From Mangrovimonas aestuarii (GTDB taxonomy: Bacteria > Bacteroidota > Bacteroidia > Flavobacteriales > Flavobacteriaceae), in contig NZ_JARACK010000010.1 in assembly GCF_028767185.1 (NCBI RefSeq), positions 1 through 64,000 on the forward strand: DNA of 64,000 nucleotides, in the 5' to 3' direction. The notes under the pieces were generated by a model. It made no database searches, had not been told where the DNA came from, and saw nothing but the letters and a program-made list of their open reading frames with translations. Made by a program: the position numbers and the translations under genes. Below are positions 40,316 to 48,966 of the stretch, piece by piece (position 1 is the stretch's first letter; each line of letters begins with the position of its first letter).

Positions 40316-41542
40316 ATGAAACAACTAATCTTTCTTTCATTACTCACTTTATTTACGGCATGTAAAAAGAACCCGTCTTTAACAGAAAACAATATTAAAA
40401 AAGACATAACGTTTTTGGCAGATGATAAACTAGAAGGTAGAGAAACGGGCACAAAAGGAGAAGAAATGGCCGCAAATTATATCGCTAAACGATTTAAACA
40501 ACTGCAACTATCACCCAAGGGAACAAATGGATTTTTACAAACATTTTCGTTCAAACCAAAAATCAACCCTCATGAAAATGTTAAATACACTAATACATCT
40601 ACAGAAAGCTCTATAACAGGGTCCAATGTCATAGGTTTTTTGGATAACAAGGCCTCCAACACTATAGTTATTGGCGCACATTACGACCATCTTGGATTTG
40701 GAGATGAAAACTCATTACACCGCGGCGAAAGAGCTATTCACAATGGTGCTGATGATAACGCAAGTGGTGTGGCGGTTATGCTAAGGCTTGCAGGGTTATT
40801 AAACGAACAAAACAAAAACAATAACTATTTGTTCATTGCCTTTTCTGGTGAGGAAATGGGACTTTTGGGTTCAAACTATTTTGTAAAACACCCTACAGTA
40901 GACCTAAAAACGATAAACTATATGATAAATCTGGATATGGTAGGGCGCCTTAAACCAGATAACACTTTAGCAGTTTATGGAATTGGCACCTCACCATCAT
41001 GGAAACAAACTATAAATGCCACTAACACAAACTTCAAATTAACAGAGAAAGAGTCTGGAATAGGCCCATCAGACCACACATCGTTTTACCTCCATAATAT
41101 TCCTGTGTTGCATTTTTTCACAGGGCAGCACAAAGATTACCATAAACCAGATGATGACATTGAAAAACTCAACTATGAGGGGATGGAGGCAATTTCCAAC
41201 TATATTTTTGATATCACCACGGAACTAGATGACAATGCCAAACTTGCCTTTAGGAAGACAAAAAACGAAAGTGAAGAAGTTCCAAGATTTAAGGTAACTC
41301 TAGGAGTTGTTCCTGATTATTTATTTGATGGTAAAGGAATGCGAATTGATGGTATTAGCGAAGGCAAACCCGCTCAAATAGCTGGACTACAAAAAGGTGA
41401 TATCGTGCTTAAACTTGGAGATCTTGAAGTTATTGATATGATGAGCTACATGAAAGCACTTGCTGTATATAACAAAGGCGACGAAACCGAAGTAACTGTA
41501 AACAGAAATGGAGACACTCTTATTGTTAACTTAAAATTCTAG
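40316..41542 (+). CDS. M28-family metallopeptidase lipoprotein with PDZ domain
   Basis: The protein has 408 residues. The lipobox LFTAC near residue 16 indicates a lipoprotein. The two-zinc aminopeptidase site is visible: GAHYDHLGFG, NGADDNASGVA, FSGEEMGLLGS, NLDMVGRL and VLHFFTGQH. Residues about 320-405 form a PDZ domain (GISEGKPAQIAGLQKGDIVLKLGD) that probably binds peptide C-termini. It acts on the periplasmic or outer-membrane side. It diverges from the PD40 gene. Confidence 0.92.
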   Translation: MKQLIFLSLLTLFTACKKNPSLTENNIKKDITFLADDKLEGRETGTKGEEMAANYIAKRFKQLQLSPKGTNGFLQTFSFKPKINPHENVKYTNTSTESSITGSNVIGFLDNKASNTIVIGAHYDHLGFGDENSLHRGERAIHNGADDNASGVAVMLRLAGLLNEQNKNNNYLFIAFSGEEMGLLGSNYFVKHPTVDLKTINYMINLDMVGRLKPDNTLAVYGIGTSPSWKQTINATNTNFKLTEKESGIGPSDHTSFYLHNIPVLHFFTGQHKDYHKPDDDIEKLNYEGMEAISNYIFDITTELDDNAKLAFRKTKNESEEVPRFKVTLGVVPDYLFDGKGMRIDGISEGKPAQIAGLQKGDIVLKLGDLEVIDMMSYMKALAVYNKGDETEVTVNRNGDTLIVNLKF

Positions 41543-41561
41543 ATAATTACATCATTTTCAG

Positions 41562-41569
41562 TACCTTTG
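41562..41569 (+). promoter_or_regulatory. -7 box of dusB
   Basis: TACCTTTG lies 26 bases before the TTG start codon of dusB. Confidence 0.55.
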
Positions 41570-41595
41570 CAGCCCTTTAATAAATATTTTGACCT

Positions 41596-42591
41596 TTGGT
41601 AAAGATAGACAACATAGAACTCCCTGATTTTCCGCTGCTTCTAGCACCAATGGAAGATGTTAGCGACCCTCCTTTTCGGGCATTGTGCAAGGAACAAGGA
41701 GCCGATGTAGTATATACTGAATTTATTTCCAGTGAAGGATTAATTCGTGATGCTGCAAAAAGCACCATGAAATTGGACATCTACGAAAAAGAGCGTCCAG
41801 TAGGAATACAAATATTTGGAGCCAACCTTGAAAGTATGCTTCAAACTGTTGACATAGTTGAAAAATCTAATCCTGATATAATCGATATCAACTTTGGTTG
41901 TCCCGTAAAGAAAGTGGTTTGTAAAGGAGCCGGAGCAGGCATCTTGAAGGATATCGACCTTATGGTGAAACTTACCCAGGAAATGGTAAAGCGCACCAGT
42001 TTGCCAATTACCGTCAAAACTCGTTTGGGGTGGGATCACGACTCTATAAAAATTGTTGAAGTTGCCGAACGTCTTCAAGACGTAGGTTGCAAGGCCATAT
42101 CCATACACGGGCGCACACGAGCACAAATGTACAAGGGTAATGCCGATTGGCGGCCTATTGCCGAAGTAAAAAACAATCCACGCATGAATATTCCTGTGTT
42201 TGGAAACGGAGATGTAGACACTCCAGAAAGAGCTATGGAAATGCGTGATGTCTACGGATTGGATGGTTGTATGATTGGACGTGCTTCAATAGGAAACCCT
42301 TGGTTCTTTAAACAAGTTAAGCACTATTTTAAAACAGGAGAGCACCTAGCGCCGATTTCGCTTGAAGAAAGAGTAGATGCAGCTCGCAGACATTTACAAA
42401 TGGCCATTGATTGGAAAGGGGAAAAGCTCGGTGTTTTCGAAACCAGAAGGCATTACACCAATTACTTCAGAGGTATTCCCGGCATTAAACCTTTCAGAAT
42501 GAAAATGGTAACCAGTGACGATCCTGCTGATGTTTTTACTGCTTTTGATGAAGTATTAGAAGCTTTTGGTGATTTTCAATTCACAGAATAG
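41596..42591 (+). CDS. dusB: tRNA-dihydrouridine synthase
   Basis: The protein has 331 residues. The FMN-barrel motifs are LLLAPMEDVSDPPFRALC, INFGCPVKKVVCKGAGAG (with the catalytic Cys), VKTRLGWDHDS, IHGRTRAQMYKGNADW and IGRASIGNPWFF. It reduces specific uridines in tRNA to dihydrouridine. The start is TTG, since no ATG exists upstream of the conserved VKIDNIELPDFPLLLAPME segment. It is preceded by its own -7 box. Confidence 0.93.
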   Translation: MVKIDNIELPDFPLLLAPMEDVSDPPFRALCKEQGADVVYTEFISSEGLIRDAAKSTMKLDIYEKERPVGIQIFGANLESMLQTVDIVEKSNPDIIDINFGCPVKKVVCKGAGAGILKDIDLMVKLTQEMVKRTSLPITVKTRLGWDHDSIKIVEVAERLQDVGCKAISIHGRTRAQMYKGNADWRPIAEVKNNPRMNIPVFGNGDVDTPERAMEMRDVYGLDGCMIGRASIGNPWFFKQVKHYFKTGEHLAPISLEERVDAARRHLQMAIDWKGEKLGVFETRRHYTNYFRGIPGIKPFRMKMVTSDDPADVFTAFDEVLEAFGDFQFTE

Positions 42592-42723
42592 AACACACCC
42601 AGATCAACGATAATTACCACTCTTTTAAGTTTCAACTTTTGGGTTGTAGACTAGACTTTAGAAATCCTTAACATGAAATTAAAATTTTGATGTTATTTTT
42701 GAGATTGGTATATTCACAAAAAA

Positions 42724-43023
42724 ATGCCTAGAACAACAATATCCATATTCTTTTCTATTCTGTTTGTGCTATTTGTTTCTGCACCAACAGTAATTTCTGT
42801 TATAGAAAAGAGTTTCGATGTTTCGGTATTTTTCAGCATGAATGAAGAAGAAAACAACGAAAATGAAGTTTCTAAGAAATTAGAACTTAAGATGTTTGAA
42901 CTTACGGATACTGCTCAATTATCACAATTAGAGCGATCAGTTAAAAACGAAATCGTTTTTTACTTAAAGCCCTATGCGTTATTGTCTGCTGACAACACCT
43001 CACCCCCTCCTGAACAAGTATAA
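42724..43023 (+). CDS. Small membrane-anchored or secreted protein of unknown function
   Basis: The protein has 99 residues. The N-terminal hydrophobic stretch (about 6-26, SIFFSILFVLFVSAPTVISV) is a signal peptide or anchor. An acidic middle (NEEENNENE) and a C-terminus with SPPPEQV follow. Small proteins of this shape occur in flavobacteria without known function. A TATTTTTG box at 42694 could be its -7. It stands before the SulP/carbonic anhydrase module, but a hairpin separates them. Confidence 0.65.
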   Translation: MPRTTISIFFSILFVLFVSAPTVISVIEKSFDVSVFFSMNEEENNENEVSKKLELKMFELTDTAQLSQLERSVKNEIVFYLKPYALLSADNTSPPPEQV

Positions 43024-43039
43024 TACACATTTATTTACA

Positions 43040-43063
43040 GCAAATTCACTGTTCTGAATTTGC
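43040..43063 (+). terminator. Hairpin after the small protein, possible terminator
   Basis: A 9-bp stem GCAAATTCA / TGAATTTGC with loop CTGTTC lacks a strong T run, so termination is uncertain. Confidence 0.4.
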
Positions 43064-43099
43064 CTATTCAATTATTTATTATCTGAAAAATGTTCAATT

Positions 43100-43125
43100 G
43101 CTTTGGTCTTTACATATACCAAAGC
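43100..43125. promoter_or_regulatory. 8-bp inverted repeat before the first SulP gene
   Basis: GCTTTGGT and ACCAAAGC form a perfect inverted repeat with a 10-bp spacer, ending 16 bases before the SulP ATG. It may be an operator or a leader hairpin. Confidence 0.5.
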
Positions 43126-43141
43126 CTAAGTGTATTATATT

Positions 43142-44734
43142 ATGTTCAAGTATATTAAAAATGACTTACCGGCAAGTATCGTAGTTTTCTTCGTAGCTCT
43201 CCCCTTATGTTTAGGAATAGCCTTAGCCAGTGGTGCGCCATTGTTCTCTGGTTTAATTGCCGGTATTATTGGTGGGATTGTTGTTGGTTCTTTAAGTGGC
43301 TCCAATATTGGAGTGAGTGGACCTGCAGCAGGTTTGGCCGCTATCGTATTAACTGCCATAGGCGCCTTAGGAGGATATGAAAACTTCCTTCTTGCTGTCG
43401 TTTTAGGTGGAGTCATCCAACTGATATTAGGATTCTTAAAAGCAGGGGTTATTGGATATTATTTCCCATCATCAGTAATTAAAGGGATGCTTACAGGAAT
43501 TGGAATCATCATCATCCTAAAACAAATACCTCACTTTTTTGGTTATGATGCCGAACCTGAGGGAGCGGACAGTTTTCTTGAGGCATCTGGAGAAAACACC
43601 TTTTCCTCCATTTTGCATATTTTCGACAATATTATCATGGGGTCTATGATCATTGGTATAGCTGCACTTGGTGTAATCCTTTTTTGGGATAATATACTTG
43701 CCAAAAAAGCCAAGTTTTTTAAAGTTATTCAAGGGCCTTTAGTTGCGGTTGTATTAGGTATTATATTTTTTGTAATCACCAAATCCAACAGTGCTTTAAG
43801 CATTTCCGATTCCCACTTGGTTAGCGTGCCTATTCCAGATGATTTTAGTTCTTTTTTAGGACAGTTCTCCTTTCCTAATTTTGCAGCAATTACTAATTAC
43901 GAGGTTTGGGTAACAGCATTTACAATTGCACTGGTAGCTAGTTTAGAAACTTTACTATGTGTAGAAGCAACGGATAAATTAGACCCACACAAAAATGTAA
44001 CCCCAACCAACCGAGAGTTATTGGCACAAGGAACGGGAAATATTTTTTCTGGATTAGTTGGAGGTTTACCGATTACCCAAGTAATCGTTAGAAGTTCTGC
44101 CAATATTCAATCGGGAGGACGAACCAAACTGTCAGCCATTATCCACGGAATACTGTTATTAATTTCGGTTATCTTGATTCCAAGATTATTAAATATGATT
44201 CCTTTATCTGTTTTGGCTGCCATTCTATTGGTCGTGGGCTATAAACTGGCAAAACCAAAATTGTTTTTGGAAATGTACAGTTTAGGTTGGAAACAATGGC
44301 TTCCATTTATCGTTACTGTACTGGGTATTGTATTTACAGATCTATTAAAAGGAATAAGCCTAGGACTTGTTGTAGGGATTATTGTTATCCTCTTGAAAAG
44401 CTACCAAAACTCTCACTTCTTGCACATTGAAGACAAAAGTAACGCTAAGCATAAAATAAAAATGACACTTGCAGAAGAGGTAACCTTCATCAATAAGGGG
44501 GCCATTCTTAAAGAATTACACAGCTTGCCTCGAGACACTTATCTGGAAATTGATGTGATGAAGACTCGTTATTTGGATCATGATATTATTGAGATTCTAG
44601 AAGACTTTACCCATATAGCGAAAGAACGAAACATCGATGTGAAATTGATATCTGAACGGGGAGTGATTGAAAACCCTCCAAGTTTTATTCAGTTCTTTAA
44701 AGAACGTCCAAAATCCAAACTAAGCTTAAGCTAA
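43142..44734 (+). CDS. SulP-family anion (probably bicarbonate) transporter
   Basis: The protein has 530 residues from the ATG at 43142 (a GTG four codons earlier is disfavoured). About ten to twelve membrane helices start PASIVVFFVALPLCLGIALASG. SGPAAGL and GGLPITQVIVRSSANIQSGGRTK (quoted in part) are the SulP core motifs. A reduced STAS-like C-terminal domain (about 440-525) follows. SulP proteins carry sulfate, bicarbonate or other anions. Two carbonic anhydrases nearby favour bicarbonate (inference). The stress-protein gene follows after 5 bp. Confidence 0.88.
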   Translation: MFKYIKNDLPASIVVFFVALPLCLGIALASGAPLFSGLIAGIIGGIVVGSLSGSNIGVSGPAAGLAAIVLTAIGALGGYENFLLAVVLGGVIQLILGFLKAGVIGYYFPSSVIKGMLTGIGIIIILKQIPHFFGYDAEPEGADSFLEASGENTFSSILHIFDNIIMGSMIIGIAALGVILFWDNILAKKAKFFKVIQGPLVAVVLGIIFFVITKSNSALSISDSHLVSVPIPDDFSSFLGQFSFPNFAAITNYEVWVTAFTIALVASLETLLCVEATDKLDPHKNVTPTNRELLAQGTGNIFSGLVGGLPITQVIVRSSANIQSGGRTKLSAIIHGILLLISVILIPRLLNMIPLSVLAAILLVVGYKLAKPKLFLEMYSLGWKQWLPFIVTVLGIVFTDLLKGISLGLVVGIIVILLKSYQNSHFLHIEDKSNAKHKIKMTLAEEVTFINKGAILKELHSLPRDTYLEIDVMKTRYLDHDIIEILEDFTHIAKERNIDVKLISERGVIENPPSFIQFFKERPKSKLSLS

Positions 44735-44739
44735 CACTT

Positions 44740-45537
44740 ATGGATTCTAATGCACAAAACATATTGGTGCTTTCAGATTTGGGAGGTACAACTGATACTA
44801 CCTTAAAGAGTGCAGTGAGTTTGGCCAACATGATTAATGGCAGAATTGAGTTGTTTCATGTGAAAAAGCCAAAAGACATTGTACAAATGGAAAATCAGTT
44901 GTCGGCAATTCGAAGCATTAACGAAGAAAAGAATAGAACTAGAAAGAGCATTCAAAAAATGATCCAGCCAATTGCGCAAACTTATGGAATACCAATCCAG
45001 TTTAACTTTGCTTTTGGCAACGTCATAAACGAAATAGGATCATATATCAAAGAATCCCGTCCAGATATCATTGTTATGGGTAAAAAGCAGTCCAAACTGC
45101 TTAATTTAGGAAGTGATAGGTTAACCCAATTTATACTGGACGAACACGAAGGCCCAATTATAATAGCCGGTATGGAAAACAGCTTAGAACCCAATAAACA
45201 ATTATCTTTGGGAGTTTTTAATGGCTCATATTCGAGCTTTACCGAAAACCTATTGCCTTTTACTGAGCAACCTGTAAAATCCTTCAAAATAGTGCATGGT
45301 GATGACACTATAAGCACATACAAACATTCTGAAAATAAAGACATTGTGGAGTATATTTTCGAAGCAGGTGATCAAACCATTAAAAACATATCCAAATACC
45401 TATCTAAAAGCAATGTAAATTTGTTTTCTATAGATAGAAGACAATCAAAGTCAAAGAATAATATAAAATCAAAACATACAGATATTTTAAATATTGTAAA
45501 TAACATTAATATCTCACTCTTATTATCGTCGAAGTAA
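44740..45537 (+). CDS. Universal stress protein family protein
   Basis: The protein has 265 residues. The N-terminal half is a UspA fold (NILVLSDLGGTTDTTLKSAVSLANMI, quoted in part; later DIIVMGKKQSKLLNLGSDRLTQFIL, ending PIIIAG), in which the G-x2-G-x9-G nucleotide signature is only partly kept. The second half looks like a degenerate Usp repeat. It lies between a SulP transporter and a carbonic anhydrase in one transcription direction with short gaps, so it may sense or regulate carbon or energy status (inference). Confidence 0.8.
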   Translation: MDSNAQNILVLSDLGGTTDTTLKSAVSLANMINGRIELFHVKKPKDIVQMENQLSAIRSINEEKNRTRKSIQKMIQPIAQTYGIPIQFNFAFGNVINEIGSYIKESRPDIIVMGKKQSKLLNLGSDRLTQFILDEHEGPIIIAGMENSLEPNKQLSLGVFNGSYSSFTENLLPFTEQPVKSFKIVHGDDTISTYKHSENKDIVEYIFEAGDQTIKNISKYLSKSNVNLFSIDRRQSKSKNNIKSKHTDILNIVNNINISLLLSSK

Positions 45538-45576
45538 TTAAGAGACTATAAGTGAGTTATAAAATCAACTAAAATT

Positions 45577-46206
45577 ATGAAAGCACATACTAAAGAGACA
45601 CAAGCTACAATGACTCCAGAAAAGTCATTAACATTTTTAAAGGAAGGAAACTTAAGATTTCAGAACAACCTAAAGGCTAACAGAAACTTATTGGAACAAG
45701 TTAATGACACAAAAGAAGGCCAGTTCCCCTTCGCAACAATATTGAGCTGTATAGACTCAAGGGTATCTGCAGAACTTGTATTCGATCAAGGGCTGGGAGA
45801 CATTTTTAGTGTGCGCATTGCAGGGAACTTTGTAAATGAAGATATTCTGGGAAGTATGGAATTTGCCTGTAAATTGGCAGGAACCAAACTTATTGTCGTA
45901 CTAGGGCATACCAGTTGTGGAGCAGTAAAAGGGGCTTGTGACCACGCCGAAATGGGAAATCTAACTAAATTGATTGAAAAAATCACACCTGCTGTTAATG
46001 GAGTCGCAGAACCAGCTGACGAAAGTTTGAGAACGTCAAAAAACTTAGAGTTTGTAGATGCCGTTTCCGAGAAGAACGTTCATTTAACTATTGAAAGAAT
46101 TCGTAAGGAAAGTCCAATTCTTGATGAAATGGAAAAAAATGGAGAAATTAAGATTGTTGGGGCAATGTACGACATCAATACTGGAGCTGTTAATTTCTAT
46201 GAATAA
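45577..46206 (+). CDS. Beta-class carbonic anhydrase (first of two)
   Basis: The protein has 209 residues. The zinc site is Cys in LSCIDSRVSAE with the Asp-Arg dyad, then His and Cys in LGHTSCGAVKGA. There is no signal peptide, so it is cytosolic. It interconverts CO2 and bicarbonate. It differs clearly from the second enzyme at 48241, so the pair is not a recent duplication. A strong terminator follows, closing the unit SulP-Usp-carbonic anhydrase. Confidence 0.93.
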   Translation: MKAHTKETQATMTPEKSLTFLKEGNLRFQNNLKANRNLLEQVNDTKEGQFPFATILSCIDSRVSAELVFDQGLGDIFSVRIAGNFVNEDILGSMEFACKLAGTKLIVVLGHTSCGAVKGACDHAEMGNLTKLIEKITPAVNGVAEPADESLRTSKNLEFVDAVSEKNVHLTIERIRKESPILDEMEKNGEIKIVGAMYDINTGAVNFYE

Positions 46207-46241
46207 AATTAAATTGCAGTTTTACATCTAAGATATATAGG

Positions 46242-46275
46242 CAGCGTTAGCATTATTGTTAACGCTGTTTTTTTT
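46242..46275 (+). terminator. Rho-independent terminator after the first carbonic anhydrase
   Basis: The stem CAGCGTTAGC / GTTAACGCTG (one G-U pair) with loop ATTATT is followed by eight T. Confidence 0.88.
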
Positions 46276-46373
46276 GTATTTAATCCACTTATTTTCAAAC
46301 AAAAGAGACTTGTAGACATTTTTATATTTAGGATATAAAAGTTAAATTAGAGAAGTGATATAAAAAATATAAT

Positions 46374-48233
46374 TTGAACAAATTATTCTCCAATTTTAAA
46401 GGTGATATGTTCGGAGGTGTTACTGCAGGTATTGTAGCATTGCCGTTGGCTCTTGCCTTTGGAGTTAGTTCAGGACTCGGACCTAGTGCGGGTCTTTATG
46501 GCGCTATTTTTTTAAGCTTCTTTGCAGCCCTTTTGGGAGGCACTAACACTCAAATTTCCGGCCCTACAGCACCAATGACAGCCGTAAGCATGGTAATTAT
46601 TGCTGGTATAATTGCGACCAATGACGGCGATGTAGAGAAAGCCCTCCCTACTATTTTAGTTGTGTTTTTGCTATCCGGCCTTATGCAGATTGGATTAGGA
46701 GTTTTAGGTTTAGGAAAGTACATTAGATACATACCGTACCCTGTTGTGTCTGGATTTATGTCGGCGATAGGAGTAATAATTATCGTAACGCAAATTTTGC
46801 CATCTTTGGGATATTACCCAAAAGAAGATGCGGATTACGTAGCACAGTTTAAACCTATGGCAGAAGAGGCCATCCTAGAAAATATTTTAATTGAAGAAGC
46901 TGATGAAGGTATTTTGGTATTGGAAGATTTTAGGGAAACCATCGACCGCGCTGAACATATTTCGGAAGCCGATATTCTCAAAGAATCTGAAACCTTGGCA
47001 GCCAATAATGCTTCTGGCGTTGTAGGTGCTATTAAAGTATTTCCAAGAGCCCTTATGAAAATTAATTGGTTGGAACTGATTTTGGCCCTAGGAACCATTT
47101 TGATTATTTATGGCTTTAAGCGGATAACAAAAGCTATACCAAGTACCTTGGTAGCCTTATTTGTGATGTCTACAATTGCTATTGTTTTTGGGTTGGACTA
47201 TAAACCTATAGAGCAAATTCCCAGTGGATTTCCATCACTTAATTTAGAAATGTTTACCAATTTTAGCTTTAATCAAGTAACTCCTTACATTTTTACTGCG
47301 CTTACATTAGCTCTTCTAGGCGCTATAGACTCTTTACTGACAAGTATTGTAGCAGATAATATGACCAAAACGAAACACCAACCTAATAAGGAATTGGTAG
47401 GGCAAGGCATAGGAAACAGTATAGGAGCAGTTTTCGGAGGACTACCAGGTGCAGGAGCCACCATTAGAACAGTCGTGAATATTCAATCGGGAGGGAAAAC
47501 GAAACTTTCAGGAATGATTGCTGGTTTAGTATTACTCATCATTTTATTATTGTTGGGACCAGTAGCTTCCAAAATTCCTGCAGCAGTTTTGGCTGGAATA
47601 TTGATTACGGTGGGTATTGGCGTTATGGACTACAAAGGGCTTAAGGCTATACCCAGCATGCCTAAAGATGTAAAAATAGGACCTATTCGATTCAGTATGG
47701 AAGTTATGATTATGATCGTAGTTTTGATACTTTCAACTACTTGGAATTTAGTATATGCTGTAGGAATTGGACTTGTCATCGCATCTCTCATGTTCATGAA
47801 AAAAATTGGAGACCTCACAGCCGAACGCTCTGACGTAAAACCTTTAACCAAGGCAAAGTCTATAGATGGCGGCCCCTATTTTCCGAAAAAGTTACAGGAG
47901 GAAGTATTTATAAAATATCTAAAAGGACCATTGTTTTTTGGTTCCACCGATGACTTTCATAGCTTGGCGGCACAAATACCAACGACTGCCAAAGTAGTTA
48001 TAATTCGGTTAAGCCGCATGCAATATATGGATCAATCTGGTTTATACGCCTTTGAAGATGTACTTCAAGAATTAGGAAAAAATGGTGTGACCATTTTATT
48101 GGTTGGACTTTTGAAGCAACCTCGCTATATGATGGAACGCATTGAAATTATACCAGAACTAATCCCTGAAGATTGTATTTTTGATACTTTTAAGGATTGC
48201 ATACAATGGATAAAAAGTAACGGGCAGTATTAG
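46374..48233 (+). CDS. SulP-family transporter with STAS domain (second of two)
   Basis: The protein has 619 residues. It starts MNKLFSNFKGDMFGGVTAGI from a TTG codon, the only start that keeps the conserved N-terminal helix. Core motifs are LALAFGVSSGLGPSAGLYGA, ISGPTAPMTAV and GGLPGAGATIRTVVNIQSGG. An unusual acidic insertion (about 140-215) lies between membrane helices. A full STAS domain (about 500-615, with MQYMDQSGLYAFEDVL) closes the protein. It lies 7 bp before the second carbonic anhydrase, so bicarbonate is the likely substrate. Confidence 0.9.
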   Translation: MNKLFSNFKGDMFGGVTAGIVALPLALAFGVSSGLGPSAGLYGAIFLSFFAALLGGTNTQISGPTAPMTAVSMVIIAGIIATNDGDVEKALPTILVVFLLSGLMQIGLGVLGLGKYIRYIPYPVVSGFMSAIGVIIIVTQILPSLGYYPKEDADYVAQFKPMAEEAILENILIEEADEGILVLEDFRETIDRAEHISEADILKESETLAANNASGVVGAIKVFPRALMKINWLELILALGTILIIYGFKRITKAIPSTLVALFVMSTIAIVFGLDYKPIEQIPSGFPSLNLEMFTNFSFNQVTPYIFTALTLALLGAIDSLLTSIVADNMTKTKHQPNKELVGQGIGNSIGAVFGGLPGAGATIRTVVNIQSGGKTKLSGMIAGLVLLIILLLLGPVASKIPAAVLAGILITVGIGVMDYKGLKAIPSMPKDVKIGPIRFSMEVMIMIVVLILSTTWNLVYAVGIGLVIASLMFMKKIGDLTAERSDVKPLTKAKSIDGGPYFPKKLQEEVFIKYLKGPLFFGSTDDFHSLAAQIPTTAKVVIIRLSRMQYMDQSGLYAFEDVLQELGKNGVTILLVGLLKQPRYMMERIEIIPELIPEDCIFDTFKDCIQWIKSNGQY

Positions 48234-48240
48234 AATTAAA

Positions 48241-48867
48241 ATGGATTTAAATAGAGTTTTTGAAAATAACGAAAAGTGGGTTCAAGAGAAATTGGCCAAA
48301 GATGAAAACTACTTTAACAAATTAGGAAAAGGTCAAAATCCACAGTTTCTTTATATAGGTTGCTCAGACAGTCGTGTTGATGTTGAGGGACTCATGGGCT
48401 TAGAGCCTGGTGAAGCATTTGTTCATCGAAACATTGCAAATATGGTTATTGCAACAGATTTAAATGCGATGTCTGTAGTGGAATATGCGATTAATCACTT
48501 AAAGGTGGCAGATGTAGTAGTTTGTGGTCATTATGCTTGCGGAGGCGTGAAAGCAGCTATGTTATCTGAGGACTTGGGCTTGTTGAACCCTTGGCTGCGC
48601 AGTATCAGAGACGTATATCGTTTACATGCCAAAGAACTCAACAGTATTGAAGATGAAGACAAAAGATACAATCGGTTAATTGAACTAAATGTACAGGAAC
48701 AATGTGCAAACTTAATTAAAACGGCCGCTGTACAAAAAGCGGTTAGGGAACGTGGATTAAAAGTTCACGGATGGGTTTTTGATGTTCATACTGGAAAACT
48801 AATCGATTTGAGCATCGATTTTGAAAAGCAATTAAAGAACATCATGGAGATTTATCACTTGGATTAA
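48241..48867 (+). CDS. can: Beta-class carbonic anhydrase (second of two)
   Basis: The protein has 208 residues of the Escherichia coli Can type. YIGCSDSRVD supplies the Cys and the Asp-Arg dyad, GHYACGGVKAAM supplies His and Cys, and AFVHRNIANMV is also typical. It hydrates CO2 in the cytosol. It is coupled to the SulP-STAS transporter directly upstream and followed by a hairpin terminator. Confidence 0.95.
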   Translation: MDLNRVFENNEKWVQEKLAKDENYFNKLGKGQNPQFLYIGCSDSRVDVEGLMGLEPGEAFVHRNIANMVIATDLNAMSVVEYAINHLKVADVVVCGHYACGGVKAAMLSEDLGLLNPWLRSIRDVYRLHAKELNSIEDEDKRYNRLIELNVQEQCANLIKTAAVQKAVRERGLKVHGWVFDVHTGKLIDLSIDFEKQLKNIMEIYHLD

Positions 48868-48883
48868 TACATTTACATTATTT

Positions 48884-48918
48884 AAAAAAGGGGATTTGAC
48901 AGTATACCCCCCTTTTTT
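48884..48918 (+). terminator. Terminator after the second carbonic anhydrase
   Basis: AAAAAAGGGG pairs with CCCCTTTTTT across a loop of about 15 bases. Confidence 0.65.
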
Positions 48919-48966
48919 ACATGAAAAAACTTAATTAATTAAATATTTTATTCCAAGAGGATTACT

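Noticed and set aside
43142-48233. SulP proteins as sulfate permeases
   Set aside because: SulP includes sulfate carriers, but no sulfur genes are near and each transporter is linked to a carbonic anhydrase. Bicarbonate is preferred, though not proved.
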